A DNA stretch of 33,090 bases from Paracoccus binzhouensis (lineage in GTDB: Bacteria; Pseudomonadota; Alphaproteobacteria; Rhodobacterales; Rhodobacteraceae): contig NZ_JAEHFP010000043.1 in assembly GCF_016446475.1 (NCBI RefSeq), positions 1 to 33,090 on the forward strand. The letters run 5' to 3'. Every line of letters begins with the position of its first letter. The stretch's first letter is position 1. This document shows positions 25,910-32,905 of the stretch, piece after piece. Under the pieces are notes generated by a model. That model did no database searches and was not told the DNA's origin. It worked only from the letters and a program-made list of their open reading frames with translations. Made by a program: the position numbers and the translations under genes.

Positions 25910-27691
25910 CTAGTGCCGCGACCCCGGCCGCGCCGCCGAGGTCAGCACCACGCGCGGCATCTCGGCCGGCTCGCGCTTATGCAGGTTCTCGACCCGGAAG
26001 CGCAGCCGCAAGAGGTAGCGACCGGCGTCCATCTCCTGCTCGGCCTCGCCTTCCAGCTGGGTGGCGAAGGCTTCGATCAGCTGGCTGCCCAGGCCGGTGC
26101 TTTCGGCCAGGCTGGCGGCGCCGACCGAGTTCTCGACCTCCAGCACCGCATGGCGCGGCCCGTCCATGCCCAGCCGCACCCGCACCCAGGGCGCGGCGCC
26201 GGGATCGGTGACGCCGGAATATTTCAGGGCGTTGGTGAAGGCCTCGGTCGCCAGCAGCGTCAGCGGCACGGCCTGGTCGGGCATCAGCACCAGCGGCTCG
26301 AGCTCGGTCTCGATGCGCAACCCGGCGCCGGGCCCGACCGAGGCATTGGCCATCTGGTTGATGATGTCGCGGATGAGCCGGTCGGCCTCGACCGAATCCA
26401 GGTGCTCGGCCTGGTAGAGGTTGCGATAGATCGTCGCCAGCGAGGCCACCCGATCCTGGACCGAGCGCAGCACCCGGCGGGCATCGTCGTGGTCGATCAC
26501 CCGGATCTGCATGTTGATGATCGAGGCGATCAGCTGCAGGTTGTTCTTGACCCGGTGATGCACCTCTTTCAGCAGCACGGTCTTTTCGTTGACCGAAGCC
26601 TCCATCGCCTCCTCGTCGCGGATCAGGATGCGGGCCATGTTGTGGAAGGTCTGGCTCATGTCCTCGATCTCGGCCGGGGCGTCGGCCAGCACCGGCGGCG
26701 GCGCCGAACGGTCGCCGATGGCGAAGCGGCGCATCTGGCCGCGCAGCTCGCGGATATGGCGCAGGACTAGGCGATAGACGGCGAAATAGGCCACCGCCAG
26801 CGAGGCGGCCCAGAGGATCAGCGGCAGGATCAGCGCCGTGCGCCGGGTGATGTCGATGCCGGTGATGCCAGATTCGGCGCGGTTCCACGAGCCCAGCGCA
26901 TAGACGAGGCCAGGCACCACCGGCACGACGCTGAACACCCGCCGCTCGCCGGAATTGGAATAGTCGCGGAAGGTGGTCTCGCTGCGCGACAGCAGCGAGG
27001 TCAGCGACTTGCCGCGCGGCAGCACCTGTTCCAGGTCGCCCCCGGCCTCGCGGTCGGTGGACAGGACCTGGCCCTGGTTGTTGAAGGTCAGGACGCGCGC
27101 ACCGTCGGTGCCCAGGCCCGAGACATGGGTCGAGCGCAGCAGGTCATGCGACATCGACACGCCGACGAAGCCCAGAAGCTCGACCCCGCGGTAGAGCGGC
27201 TGGATGACCAGCACCACCGACTGGCCGGTGACCGGCCCGTCCGCGGTGCTGGTGACCAGGGTACCGGGGCTGTCGCGGAACTGCTGGAAGGCGGCCTGCT
27301 GCGACAGGTCGTGCACGCCCGGGACCGAGGAGCATTCGGTGATCCCGTCCAGCCGGGTGAAGCCGGCATAGACGAAGTTCACCGTGCGCTGCACGAAGCC
27401 GCGCATGATGTCGGAACAGGCCTGCGGCCGGTCCATGGTTTCCAGCACCGCCGGACCCAGCGCGTCGGCGGTGCCGAGCGCGCTTTGCAGCAGCGCGCGT
27501 TCGCCGGCGGCGGCGGTGGCGGTGCGGCCGAGAAGCGCGATTTCCGAGCTGCGCTCGTATTCGCGCGACAGGTGCAGGGTCTGGATGACCGAGATCAGGC
27601 CGATGGGCAGGATCGCCACCGACAGCAGCCCGCCCAGCCGGAAGCCCAGACCCTTGGTGAATTCCAGCCTGTCCAGGAAGCGGCGCAGCAC
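25910..27691 (-). CDS. HisKA_2-type sensor histidine kinase, probable PhyR kinase
   Basis: Encodes 593 residues. Two membrane helices (about residues 19-39 and 285-309) enclose an extracytoplasmic sensor of about 240 residues; a HAMP-like linker follows. The phosphoacceptor box is L-L-K-E-V-H-H379-R-V-K-N-N-L-Q-L of HisKA_2/HWE kinases, then an ATPase domain with T-E-A-F-T-N-A-L-K-Y-S and G-L-G-S-Q-L. Such kinases commonly phosphorylate PhyR, and this one is the third gene of nepR-ecfG-kinase, so it is the likely stress sensor (inference). It starts with GTG 8 bases after ecfG; its GAGG site overlaps the ecfG stop. The signal sensed is unknown. Confidence 0.9.
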   Translation of the reverse strand: MLRRFLDRLEFTKGLGFRLGGLLSVAILPIGLISVIQTLHLSREYERSSEIALLGRTATAAAGERALLQSALGTADALGPAVLETMDRPQACSDIMRGFVQRTVNFVYAGFTRLDGITECSSVPGVHDLSQQAAFQQFRDSPGTLVTSTADGPVTGQSVVLVIQPLYRGVELLGFVGVSMSHDLLRSTHVSGLGTDGARVLTFNNQGQVLSTDREAGGDLEQVLPRGKSLTSLLSRSETTFRDYSNSGERRVFSVVPVVPGLVYALGSWNRAESGITGIDITRRTALILPLILWAASLAVAYFAVYRLVLRHIRELRGQMRRFAIGDRSAPPPVLADAPAEIEDMSQTFHNMARILIRDEEAMEASVNEKTVLLKEVHHRVKNNLQLIASIINMQIRVIDHDDARRVLRSVQDRVASLATIYRNLYQAEHLDSVEADRLIRDIINQMANASVGPGAGLRIETELEPLVLMPDQAVPLTLLATEAFTNALKYSGVTDPGAAPWVRVRLGMDGPRHAVLEVENSVGAASLAESTGLGSQLIEAFATQLEGEAEQEMDAGRYLLRLRFRVENLHKREPAEMPRVVLTSAARPGSRH

Positions 27692-27699
27692 GGGGCGCC

Positions 27700-28293
27700 T
27701 CAGCGCAGGATCGGGGTGTTCTGCGCCATGACCGCCAGGGTGGCGCGGTCGGTCATCTCGAATTCCTCGCCTTCCTCGAGATGCAGCAGCTCGGCCAGCC
27801 GGCGGCGGCCGCGATTGGCCCGCGACTTGACGGTGCCCACCGCGACGCCGGTCATCGCCGCCGCCTCCTCGTAGGAGAAGCCCGAGGCGCCGACCAGGAT
27901 CAGCGCCTCGCGCTGTTCGTCGGGCAGCTTGTCGAAGGCGGCGCGGAAATCGTTCAGAGCCAGGCGGCCGTCATGTTCGGGGCGGGTGGCCTGACGGGCG
28001 GCGTGGATGCCGTCGGTGTCGCTGACCTCGCGCCGGGTCTTGCGGCGGGCGGAATAGAAGGTGTTGCGCAGGATGGTGAACAGCCAGGCCCGCAGGTTGG
28101 TGCCGGGCTGGAACTTGTCGATATGCGTCCAGGCCTTGACGATGGTGTCCTGCACGAGGTCGTCAGCCGAAGCCCCCTCGCGCGTCAGCGACAGCGCGAA
28201 GGCGCGCAGGGCCGGCAGGTGCTCGACCAGCTCGTCCCGAGGGTCGCCATGGGCGTCGGAACGGGCGGTTTGCGCCGCTTTGCGATCGGTCAT
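27700..28293 (-). CDS. ecfG: General stress response ECF sigma factor EcfG
   Basis: Encodes 197 residues. Sigma region 2 (A-S-A-D-D-L-V-Q-D-T-I-V-K-A-W, then L-R-A-W-L-F-T-I-L-R-N) and region 4 (L-P-D-E-Q-R-E-A-L, F-S-Y-E-E-A-A, G-T-V-K-S-R-A-N-R-G-R) are both complete. In alphaproteobacteria this sigma is held by NepR until phosphorylated PhyR releases it, and it then reads GGAAC-N16/17-nGTT promoters. AGGAG lies just before the ATG, within the end of nepR. The neighbourhood nepR-ecfG-kinase with divergent phyR makes EcfG clear; a different ECF group is excluded by context. Confidence 0.95.
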   Translation of the reverse strand: MTDRKAAQTARSDAHGDPRDELVEHLPALRAFALSLTREGASADDLVQDTIVKAWTHIDKFQPGTNLRAWLFTILRNTFYSARRKTRREVSDTDGIHAARQATRPEHDGRLALNDFRAAFDKLPDEQREALILVGASGFSYEEAAAMTGVAVGTVKSRANRGRRRLAELLHLEEGEEFEMTDRATLAVMAQNTPILR

Positions 28294-28297
28294 GCAG

Positions 28298-28444
28298 TTA
28301 CTCCTGCTCGCGCAATTTATCGAGCAATTGCAGGAACCTGTCGGGAATCTGCTGGGTTGCGTCCTGCTCGTAGACCCGGCGCAGATTCTCGTCGATCTGC
28401 TTCTCGATGGCCGCCTGCCTGCGTTCCTCACGCCTGGTATTCAT
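28298..28444 (-). CDS. nepR: Anti-sigma factor NepR
   Basis: Encodes only 48 residues, short for NepR. The core I-D-E-N-L-R-R-V-Y-E-Q and P-D-R-F-L-Q-L-L-D-K-L form the two helices that clamp EcfG. Phosphorylated PhyR displaces EcfG by mimicking it. The N-terminal arm is basic (N-T-R-R-E-E-R-R). The ATG at 28444 follows AT-rich sequence with no strong ribosome-binding site. The TAA is 4 bases before the ecfG ATG, so the two are translationally coupled. A GGAAC-N17-GGTT promoter lies upstream, consistent with autoregulation. Confidence 0.93.
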   Translation of the reverse strand: MNTRREERRQAAIEKQIDENLRRVYEQDATQQIPDRFLQLLDKLREQE

Positions 28445-28483
28445 TTTTTAGTTATTCCCGAAAATCTTGTGCGCACCTTGCCT

Positions 28484-28509
28484 AACCGTTAGGTATCCGG
28501 TCAAGTTCC
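28484..28509 (-). promoter_or_regulatory. EcfG promoter of nepR-ecfG
   Basis: Minus strand GGAAC (28505-28509), 17 bases, GGTT (28484-28487), about 39 bases before the nepR ATG. Autoregulation of nepR-ecfG by EcfG is established in other alphaproteobacteria. The -10 lies in the palindrome CCTAACCGTTAGG (28481-28493). Confidence 0.7.
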
Positions 28510-28538
28510 AACAGATGCCGTCTTTTTTCGAGGTAGCC

Positions 28539-29342
28539 ATGACCGCAGCGGATCTCGCCCAGTCCATCAGCCGAGAGCTGCCCTATCTGCGTCGCTATGC
28601 CCGCGCGCTGACCGGCAGCCAGACCGCCGGCGACAACTATGCCGCCGCCACGCTGGAAGCCATCCTGACCGACCGCAGCCTGATGGATGGCGAGGATACC
28701 CGCATCGGGCTGTTCCGCACCTTCCACGCCATCTGGCAAAGCTCGGGCCAGCCGGTCGAGCAGGAGACCCAGACCCCGCGCGAGGCCCGCGCCCAGGCGC
28801 ATCTGCGCGGCCTGACCCCCAATTCGCGCGAGGCGCTGCTGCTGCGCACCATCGAGGAGCTGCGCTACGACCAGATCGCCGCGGTCATGCAATGCCCGCA
28901 GACCGAGGCCGAGGAGCTGGTGCAGATCGCCCTGAGCGAGATGGGCCGGGCGCTGAGCGGCAAGGTCATGGTGATCGAGGACGAAACCATCATCGCCATG
29001 GACCTGAAGGGCATCGTGCAGGCCATGGGCCATGACGTGACCGGCATCGCCCGCACCCACAAGACCGCGGTCGAGCTGGCGCATCAGAGCCGCCCGGACC
29101 TGATCCTGGCCGACATCCAGCTGGCCGACGGCTCGTCCGGCATCGACGCGGTGAACGAGCTTCTGGCCGACATGGGCGACATCCCGGTGATCTTCATCAC
29201 CGCCTTCCCCGAGCGGCTCTTGACCGGCGACCGGCCGGAGCCGGCCTTCCTGATCTCGAAACCCTATTCCGAGGAGCAGGTGCGCTCGGCGGTGAGCCAG
29301 GCGATGTTCTTCGCCTCGACCGAGGGGCTGGCGGTTTCCTGA
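28539..29342 (+). CDS. phyR: Response regulator PhyR (anti-anti-sigma)
   Basis: Encodes 267 residues. The N-terminal half (to about residue 135) mimics an ECF sigma factor (L-P-Y-L-R-R-Y-A-R-A-L-T-G, L-R-Y-D-Q-I-A-A-V-M) and the C-terminal half is a receiver domain with E147-D148, phosphoacceptor D192 in L-I-L-A-D-I-Q-L-A-D-G and S-K-P-Y near the end. Once phosphorylated, PhyR binds NepR and frees EcfG. GAGG precedes the ATG. The gene is divergent from nepR-ecfG-kinase across a 94-base region. The start at 28539 is preferred over in-frame upstream codons. Confidence 0.96.
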   Translation: MTAADLAQSISRELPYLRRYARALTGSQTAGDNYAAATLEAILTDRSLMDGEDTRIGLFRTFHAIWQSSGQPVEQETQTPREARAQAHLRGLTPNSREALLLRTIEELRYDQIAAVMQCPQTEAEELVQIALSEMGRALSGKVMVIEDETIIAMDLKGIVQAMGHDVTGIARTHKTAVELAHQSRPDLILADIQLADGSSGIDAVNELLADMGDIPVIFITAFPERLLTGDRPEPAFLISKPYSEEQVRSAVSQAMFFASTEGLAVS

Positions 29343-29346
29343 AGCG

Positions 29347-29393
29347 CCGCGCCGGGTGGCGCGGTCGCGGGGGGTATTTGAAGAGCAAAGAAG
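29347..29393 (+). repeat. Hairpin plus TATTTG-N8-AGAAG motif after phyR
   Basis: CCGCGCC-GGGT-GGCGCGG (29347-29364) is followed by GGGGTATTTG (29371-29380) and, 8 bases later, AGAAG (29389-29393). It is the third copy and again lies just after a stop codon on the gene's strand. Confidence 0.55.
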
Positions 29394-29420
29394 CCGCGGG
29401 CCTGGGGCGCGCGGCTTTTC
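29389..29420 (+). terminator. Terminator between phyR and the nitronate monooxygenase gene
   Basis: AAGCCGCG (29391-29398) pairs with CGCGGCTT (29410-29417) and a TTTT-C-C-TTT tract follows. It is placed to end phyR and may also work in reverse. Confidence 0.6.
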
Positions 29421-29432
29421 CTTTGGAGGCCG

Positions 29433-30398
29433 TCAGGCGCAGAGGGCGGCGCGGGCTTCGGCATGTTCCCGGGCCAGGCGGTCGATCAGCGCCGCCGCCG
29501 GCACCACCTCGCGCACCGCACCGATGCCCTGGCCCGAGCCCCAGATCTGGCTCCAGGCCTTGGGGCGAGGGGAGTTTTCATCGAAACTCATGTCCGAGAC
29601 GTCGCCGCGTTCCAGCCGGTCCGGGTCGAGCCCGGCGGCGCGGATCGAGGGCGCGAGGTAATTGCCCGAAACCCCGGTAAAGAGCGAGGAGGTGACCACG
29701 TCCTCGGCCCCGGAGTCCACGATCATGCGCTTGTATTCGGCGGGAGCGTTGGCTTCTTCGGTGGCGATGAAGGGGCTGCCGACATAGGCGAGGTCGGCAC
29801 CCATGGCCTGGGCCGCCAGCACCGCGCGGCCGGTGGCGATGGCGCCGGACAGCAGCAGCGGACCGGCGAACCAGGCGCGGATCTCCTGCACCAGGGCAAA
29901 GGGCGATTGCGGGCCGACATGGCCGCCGGCGCCCGCCGCCACGGCGATGAGGCCGTCGGCGCCCTTCTCGATCGCCTTCCTGGCGAAGCTGTCGTTGATG
30001 ACGTCGTGCAGGGCGATGCCGCCGCAATCATGCGCCGCCGCGTTCACCTCGGGCCGGGCGCCGAGGCTGGTGATCCAGATCGGCACCCGGTGCCTGTGGC
30101 AGATCTCGATGTCGCGCTGCAGCCGCGCGTTCGAGCGATGCACGATCTGGTTCACCGCGAAGGGCGCCGCCGGACGGTCGGGATTGGCCTGGTTGTGACG
30201 GTCGAGTTCCTCGGCGATCCGGGTCAGCCAGGCGTCGAGCAGCGGCGGCTCGCCGTCCTTTTCGCGGGCGTTCAGCGCCGGGAAGCTGCCGACGATGCCG
30301 GCCTTGCATTGCGCGATCACCAGATCGGGGCCCGAGACGATGAACATCGGCGAGGCGACGACGGGAATGCGCAGGTCGGCAAGGATGGGCGGCAGCAT
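29433..30398 (-). CDS. Nitronate monooxygenase family flavoprotein
   Basis: Encodes 321 residues of the FMN-dependent nitronate monooxygenase/2-nitropropane dioxygenase TIM barrel: I-P-V-V-A-S-P-M-F at the N-terminus, G-I-V-G-S-F-P-A-L-N, then A-V-A-A-G-A-G-G-H-V-G, L-S-G-A-I-A-T-G-R and M-G-A-D-L-A-Y-V-G-S-P-F for FMN phosphate binding. Class I enzymes detoxify propionate 3-nitronate; many homologues have other or unknown substrates. GGAGGAG lies before the ATG. A perfect hairpin (GCGGGCA-GAT-TGCCCGC, 30420-30436) lies between it and the aldo/keto reductase gene upstream. Confidence 0.87.
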   Translation of the reverse strand: MLPPILADLRIPVVASPMFIVSGPDLVIAQCKAGIVGSFPALNAREKDGEPPLLDAWLTRIAEELDRHNQANPDRPAAPFAVNQIVHRSNARLQRDIEICHRHRVPIWITSLGARPEVNAAAHDCGGIALHDVINDSFARKAIEKGADGLIAVAAGAGGHVGPQSPFALVQEIRAWFAGPLLLSGAIATGRAVLAAQAMGADLAYVGSPFIATEEANAPAEYKRMIVDSGAEDVVTSSLFTGVSGNYLAPSIRAAGLDPDRLERGDVSDMSFDENSPRPKAWSQIWGSGQGIGAVREVVPAAALIDRLAREHAEARAALCA

Positions 30399-30472
30399 GG
30401 TTTCTCCTCCGGTCGGGTCGCGGGCAGATTGCCCGCCCCCGGCGGCGCTGCCAACGGTTCCGTCGCGTCGGC

Positions 30473-31528
30473 TCAATAGGGCATGGGATGGGCGCGGTGC
30501 AGCCGGTCGATGCGCCGCAGCGCCTCGTCGGACAGCACCAGCTCCAGGCCGGCGAGCAGGTGGTCGAGCTGCGCCGTATCGGTGGCGCCGATGATCGGGA
30601 TCGACGGGAACGGCCGCTGCCGGGTGAAGGCGATGGCCATGTGGATCGGGTCCAGCCCCAGCTCGGCCGCCAGCTTCAGCCAGGCCGCGACGGCCTCGAT
30701 GGCGCGGTCGGTGCGGCGGCCGCCCAGGTTGCCCAGGCCGCCGGTCTCGACATCGACCGCCGCCCGGCTGCCCGGCGGGTTGCCGCCGTCCTGGTATTTG
30801 CCGGTCAGCAGTCCCGCCGCCAGCGGCGAATAGGCGAGCAGCGTTACCCGCTCGTTCACCGCAAGCTCGGCCAGGTCGGTGTCGAAAGCGCGGTAGAGCA
30901 GGGAATATTCGTTCTGGACCGCCGCGACGCGGGGCGCGCCCAGCCGCTCGGCCGTGTCGATCCAGCGCGCCGTGCCCCAGGCGGATTCGTTGGAAAGGCC
31001 GAAGGCACGGATCTTGCCGGCCCGCTGCAGATCGGCCGCCGCTTCCAGCACATCCGCCATATGCGCCAGCGTCGCGGCGCGGTCCTGCTGCGAAGGGTCG
31101 TAGCGCCAGTTCTGGCGAAAGGCGTAGCTGCCGCGCAGCGGCCAGTGCAGCTGGTAGAGGTCGATATGATCGGTCCTGAGCCGCTTCAGCGAGGCATCGA
31201 CGGTCCGGCGCAGGATGGCGCCGTCATAGCCTTCGGGTCGGACGGTGCCGCTGGGGCCGGTGACCTTGGTGGCGATCTGCACCCGGTCGCGGCCGCCGCG
31301 CGCGGCCAGCCAGTCGCCGACGATCTCCTCGCTGCGGCCGACGGTCTCGCGCCGGACCGGGTTCACCGGATACATCTCGGCCGTGTCGAAGAAGCTGACG
31401 CCGGCCGCCAGGGCCCTGTCCATCTGGGCATGGGCCTCGGCAGCGCCGGTCTGGTTGCCGAAGGTCATCGTGCCCAGGCAGACCCCGCTGACCGAAACGC
31501 CGCTGTCGCCAAGCTCCATCATCCGCAT
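30473..31528 (-). CDS. Tas-like NADP(H)-dependent aldo/keto reductase
   Basis: Encodes 351 residues of the aldo-keto reductase barrel. The catalytic tetrad is D48 (F-F-D-T-A-E-M-Y), Y53, K88 (A-T-K-V-T-G) and H128 (Q-L-H-W). It resembles E. coli Tas throughout: L-G-T-M-T-F-G, A-E-M-Y-P-V, L-L-A-Y-S-x-L-A-x-G-x-L-T-G-K-Y and I-I-G-A-T. The physiological substrate is unknown. AAGGA precedes the start. It is probably the last host gene before the integrated element; its promoter region contains a 15-base inverted repeat. Confidence 0.9.
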   Translation of the reverse strand: MRMMELGDSGVSVSGVCLGTMTFGNQTGAAEAHAQMDRALAAGVSFFDTAEMYPVNPVRRETVGRSEEIVGDWLAARGGRDRVQIATKVTGPSGTVRPEGYDGAILRRTVDASLKRLRTDHIDLYQLHWPLRGSYAFRQNWRYDPSQQDRAATLAHMADVLEAAADLQRAGKIRAFGLSNESAWGTARWIDTAERLGAPRVAAVQNEYSLLYRAFDTDLAELAVNERVTLLAYSPLAAGLLTGKYQDGGNPPGSRAAVDVETGGLGNLGGRRTDRAIEAVAAWLKLAAELGLDPIHMAIAFTRQRPFPSIPIIGATDTAQLDHLLAGLELVLSDEALRRIDRLHRAHPMPY

Positions 31529-31542
31529 CCCTGGTTCCTTTT

Positions 31543-31582
31543 CGGATATGGCGGAAGAGAGTGACCGCTTCCGCCATATCCG
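31543..31582. repeat. 15-base perfect inverted repeat at the host/element boundary
   Basis: CGGATATGGCGGAAG (31543-31557) and its exact complement (31568-31582) are separated by 10 bases. It lies 15 bases before the aldo/keto reductase start. It may be an operator or an attenuation hairpin; a role in integration cannot be excluded. Confidence 0.75.
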
Positions 31583-31626
31583 GCACGTTCCCTAACATTC
31601 CGCATCAATTTGATTTTATTGACAAG

Positions 31627-31668
31627 TGTTCGTTTCTGTGTTCCGCTATGTTCCGTGAATGTTCACGG
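31627..31668 (+). repeat. Phased TGTTCCG direct repeats and 16-base palindrome before the integrase
   Basis: TGTTCG (31627-31632), TGTTCCG (31639-31645), TGTTCCG (31649-31655) and TGTTCACGG (31660-31668) recur every 10-12 bases, about one helix turn. The last forms the palindrome CCGTGAATGTTCACGG (31653-31668). They could be integrase arm sites or operators of the integrase gene. Confidence 0.6.
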
Positions 31669-31726
31669 TAATCCGGTGCCAAATGGGGGACGCAAAAATG
31701 GGCAAAAAGGTTATACGGAGGATTGC

Positions 31727-32905
31727 ATGAGAAGGCCAGCCAAGGCGCTCAGCGCACGGTTCGTGCAGACCGTCACCGAGCCGGGAAAATTCTTCGACGG
31801 GCACGGGCTGATCCTTCGCGTGGACGCACATGGGAACAAGTCCTGGGTGCAACGGATCGTCATCCAAGGCAAGCGCCGAGAGCTGGGGCTGGGCAGCGTC
31901 GATTTCGTCTCGCTGGCCGAGGCTCGCGCCGCTGCCTATGAAAACCGCAAGCTGGCTCGGTCGGGCGGTGATCCGCTGCAAGACCGCCGTGCGCAGCGCC
32001 AGATCCAGACATTCGAGGAAGCGGCCCGCGCGATCTACGAAATGCTCAAGCCGACCTGGAAGAACGAGAAACATGCCGGCCAGTTCATCAGCACGTTGGA
32101 GACCTATGTGTTCCCGACCATGGGCAGGACCAAGGTTTCGGACGTGACCAGCGCCGATGTGCTGGACGTGCTGCGCCCGATCTGGGTGGAGAAGGCCGAG
32201 ACCGCCTCGCGCGTTCGGCAGCGGATTTCCAAGGTGATGAAATGGGGCATCGCCCAAGGCTGGCGCAAGGACAACCCGGCCATCGGCATATCCGACGCCC
32301 TGCCCAAGCAGACGGCGCCCCGGCTGCGGCGCAAGGCCATGGACTATGCCGAGGTGCCCACGTTCCTGTCGGCGCTGCACGGGTCGCAGGCGGGCCTATC
32401 CACGCGCCTCTGCCTTGAGTTCCTGATCCTGACCTGCGCCCGCTCACTGGAAGCGCGCGGCGCCTGCTGGGATGAGATCGACTTCGAGGCAAAGGCCTGG
32501 AACGTGCCGGCCGACCGAATGAAGATGAAGCGCCCCCATCGGGTGCCCCTGTCGCGCCGGGCGCTGGCCATTCTCAAGGAAGCCGAGGGGCTGAAAGAGG
32601 GGGCCTTCATCTTCCCCGGCACCAAGCCCGGCAAGATGCTGTCCGACATGACCCTTTCCAAGCTGGTGAAGGAACTCAGCTTCCCCGTGGACGTGCACGG
32701 CTTCCGCACGTCGTTCAGAACGTGGACGCAGGAACAGACGAATTTCCCGAACGACATCGCCGAGCGGGCCTTGGCGCATATCGTCGGCAGCGATGTGGAA
32801 CGTGCCTATGCCCGCTCCGACCTGTTCGAGAAGCGGCGCAAGATGATGGAAGCGTGGGCCGGGTATCTGGCCGAGAAACGAGACAATGTCGTGAGGATTG
32901 GGTGA
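31727..32905 (+). CDS. int: Tyrosine recombinase/integrase (P4 type)
   Basis: Encodes 392 residues from the ATG at 31727, preceded by GGAGGA; a longer frame from 31610 would need a TTG and covers the repeat region, so I reject it. The N-terminal arm-binding domain has the P4-type G-H-G-L-I-L-R-V and S-W-V-Q-R pattern, followed by a SAM-like core-binding domain (about residues 95-190). Catalytic residues are R239 (C-A-R-S), H324-G-F-R327, H351 and nucleophile Y361 (E-R-A-Y-A-R-S-D). The protein looks intact. Such integrases insert genomic islands and prophages. No tRNA is visible at this edge, so the attachment site is unclear. Confidence 0.95.
   Translation: MRRPAKALSARFVQTVTEPGKFFDGHGLILRVDAHGNKSWVQRIVIQGKRRELGLGSVDFVSLAEARAAAYENRKLARSGGDPLQDRRAQRQIQTFEEAARAIYEMLKPTWKNEKHAGQFISTLETYVFPTMGRTKVSDVTSADVLDVLRPIWVEKAETASRVRQRISKVMKWGIAQGWRKDNPAIGISDALPKQTAPRLRRKAMDYAEVPTFLSALHGSQAGLSTRLCLEFLILTCARSLEARGACWDEIDFEAKAWNVPADRMKMKRPHRVPLSRRALAILKEAEGLKEGAFIFPGTKPGKMLSDMTLSKLVKELSFPVDVHGFRTSFRTWTQEQTNFPNDIAERALAHIVGSDVERAYARSDLFEKRRKMMEAWAGYLAEKRDNVVRIG

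Noticed and set aside
30420..30436. GCGGGCA-GAT-TGCCCGC hairpin as a terminator or riboswitch before the nitronate monooxygenase gene
   Set aside because: No T run and no aptamer-like structure; it may be simple GC-rich spacing, so it is mentioned only with the gene.
31567..31591. GGAAC on the minus strand upstream of the aldo/keto reductase as an EcfG promoter
   Set aside because: No GTT at 16-18 bases spacing.
31571..31726. A tRNA gene as the integrase target
   Set aside because: No cloverleaf, T-loop consensus or CCA end can be read on either strand.
31610..31726. An N-terminal extension of the integrase
   Set aside because: It would start at TTG, has no ribosome-binding site and no conserved sequence, while the ATG at 31727 has GGAGGA.
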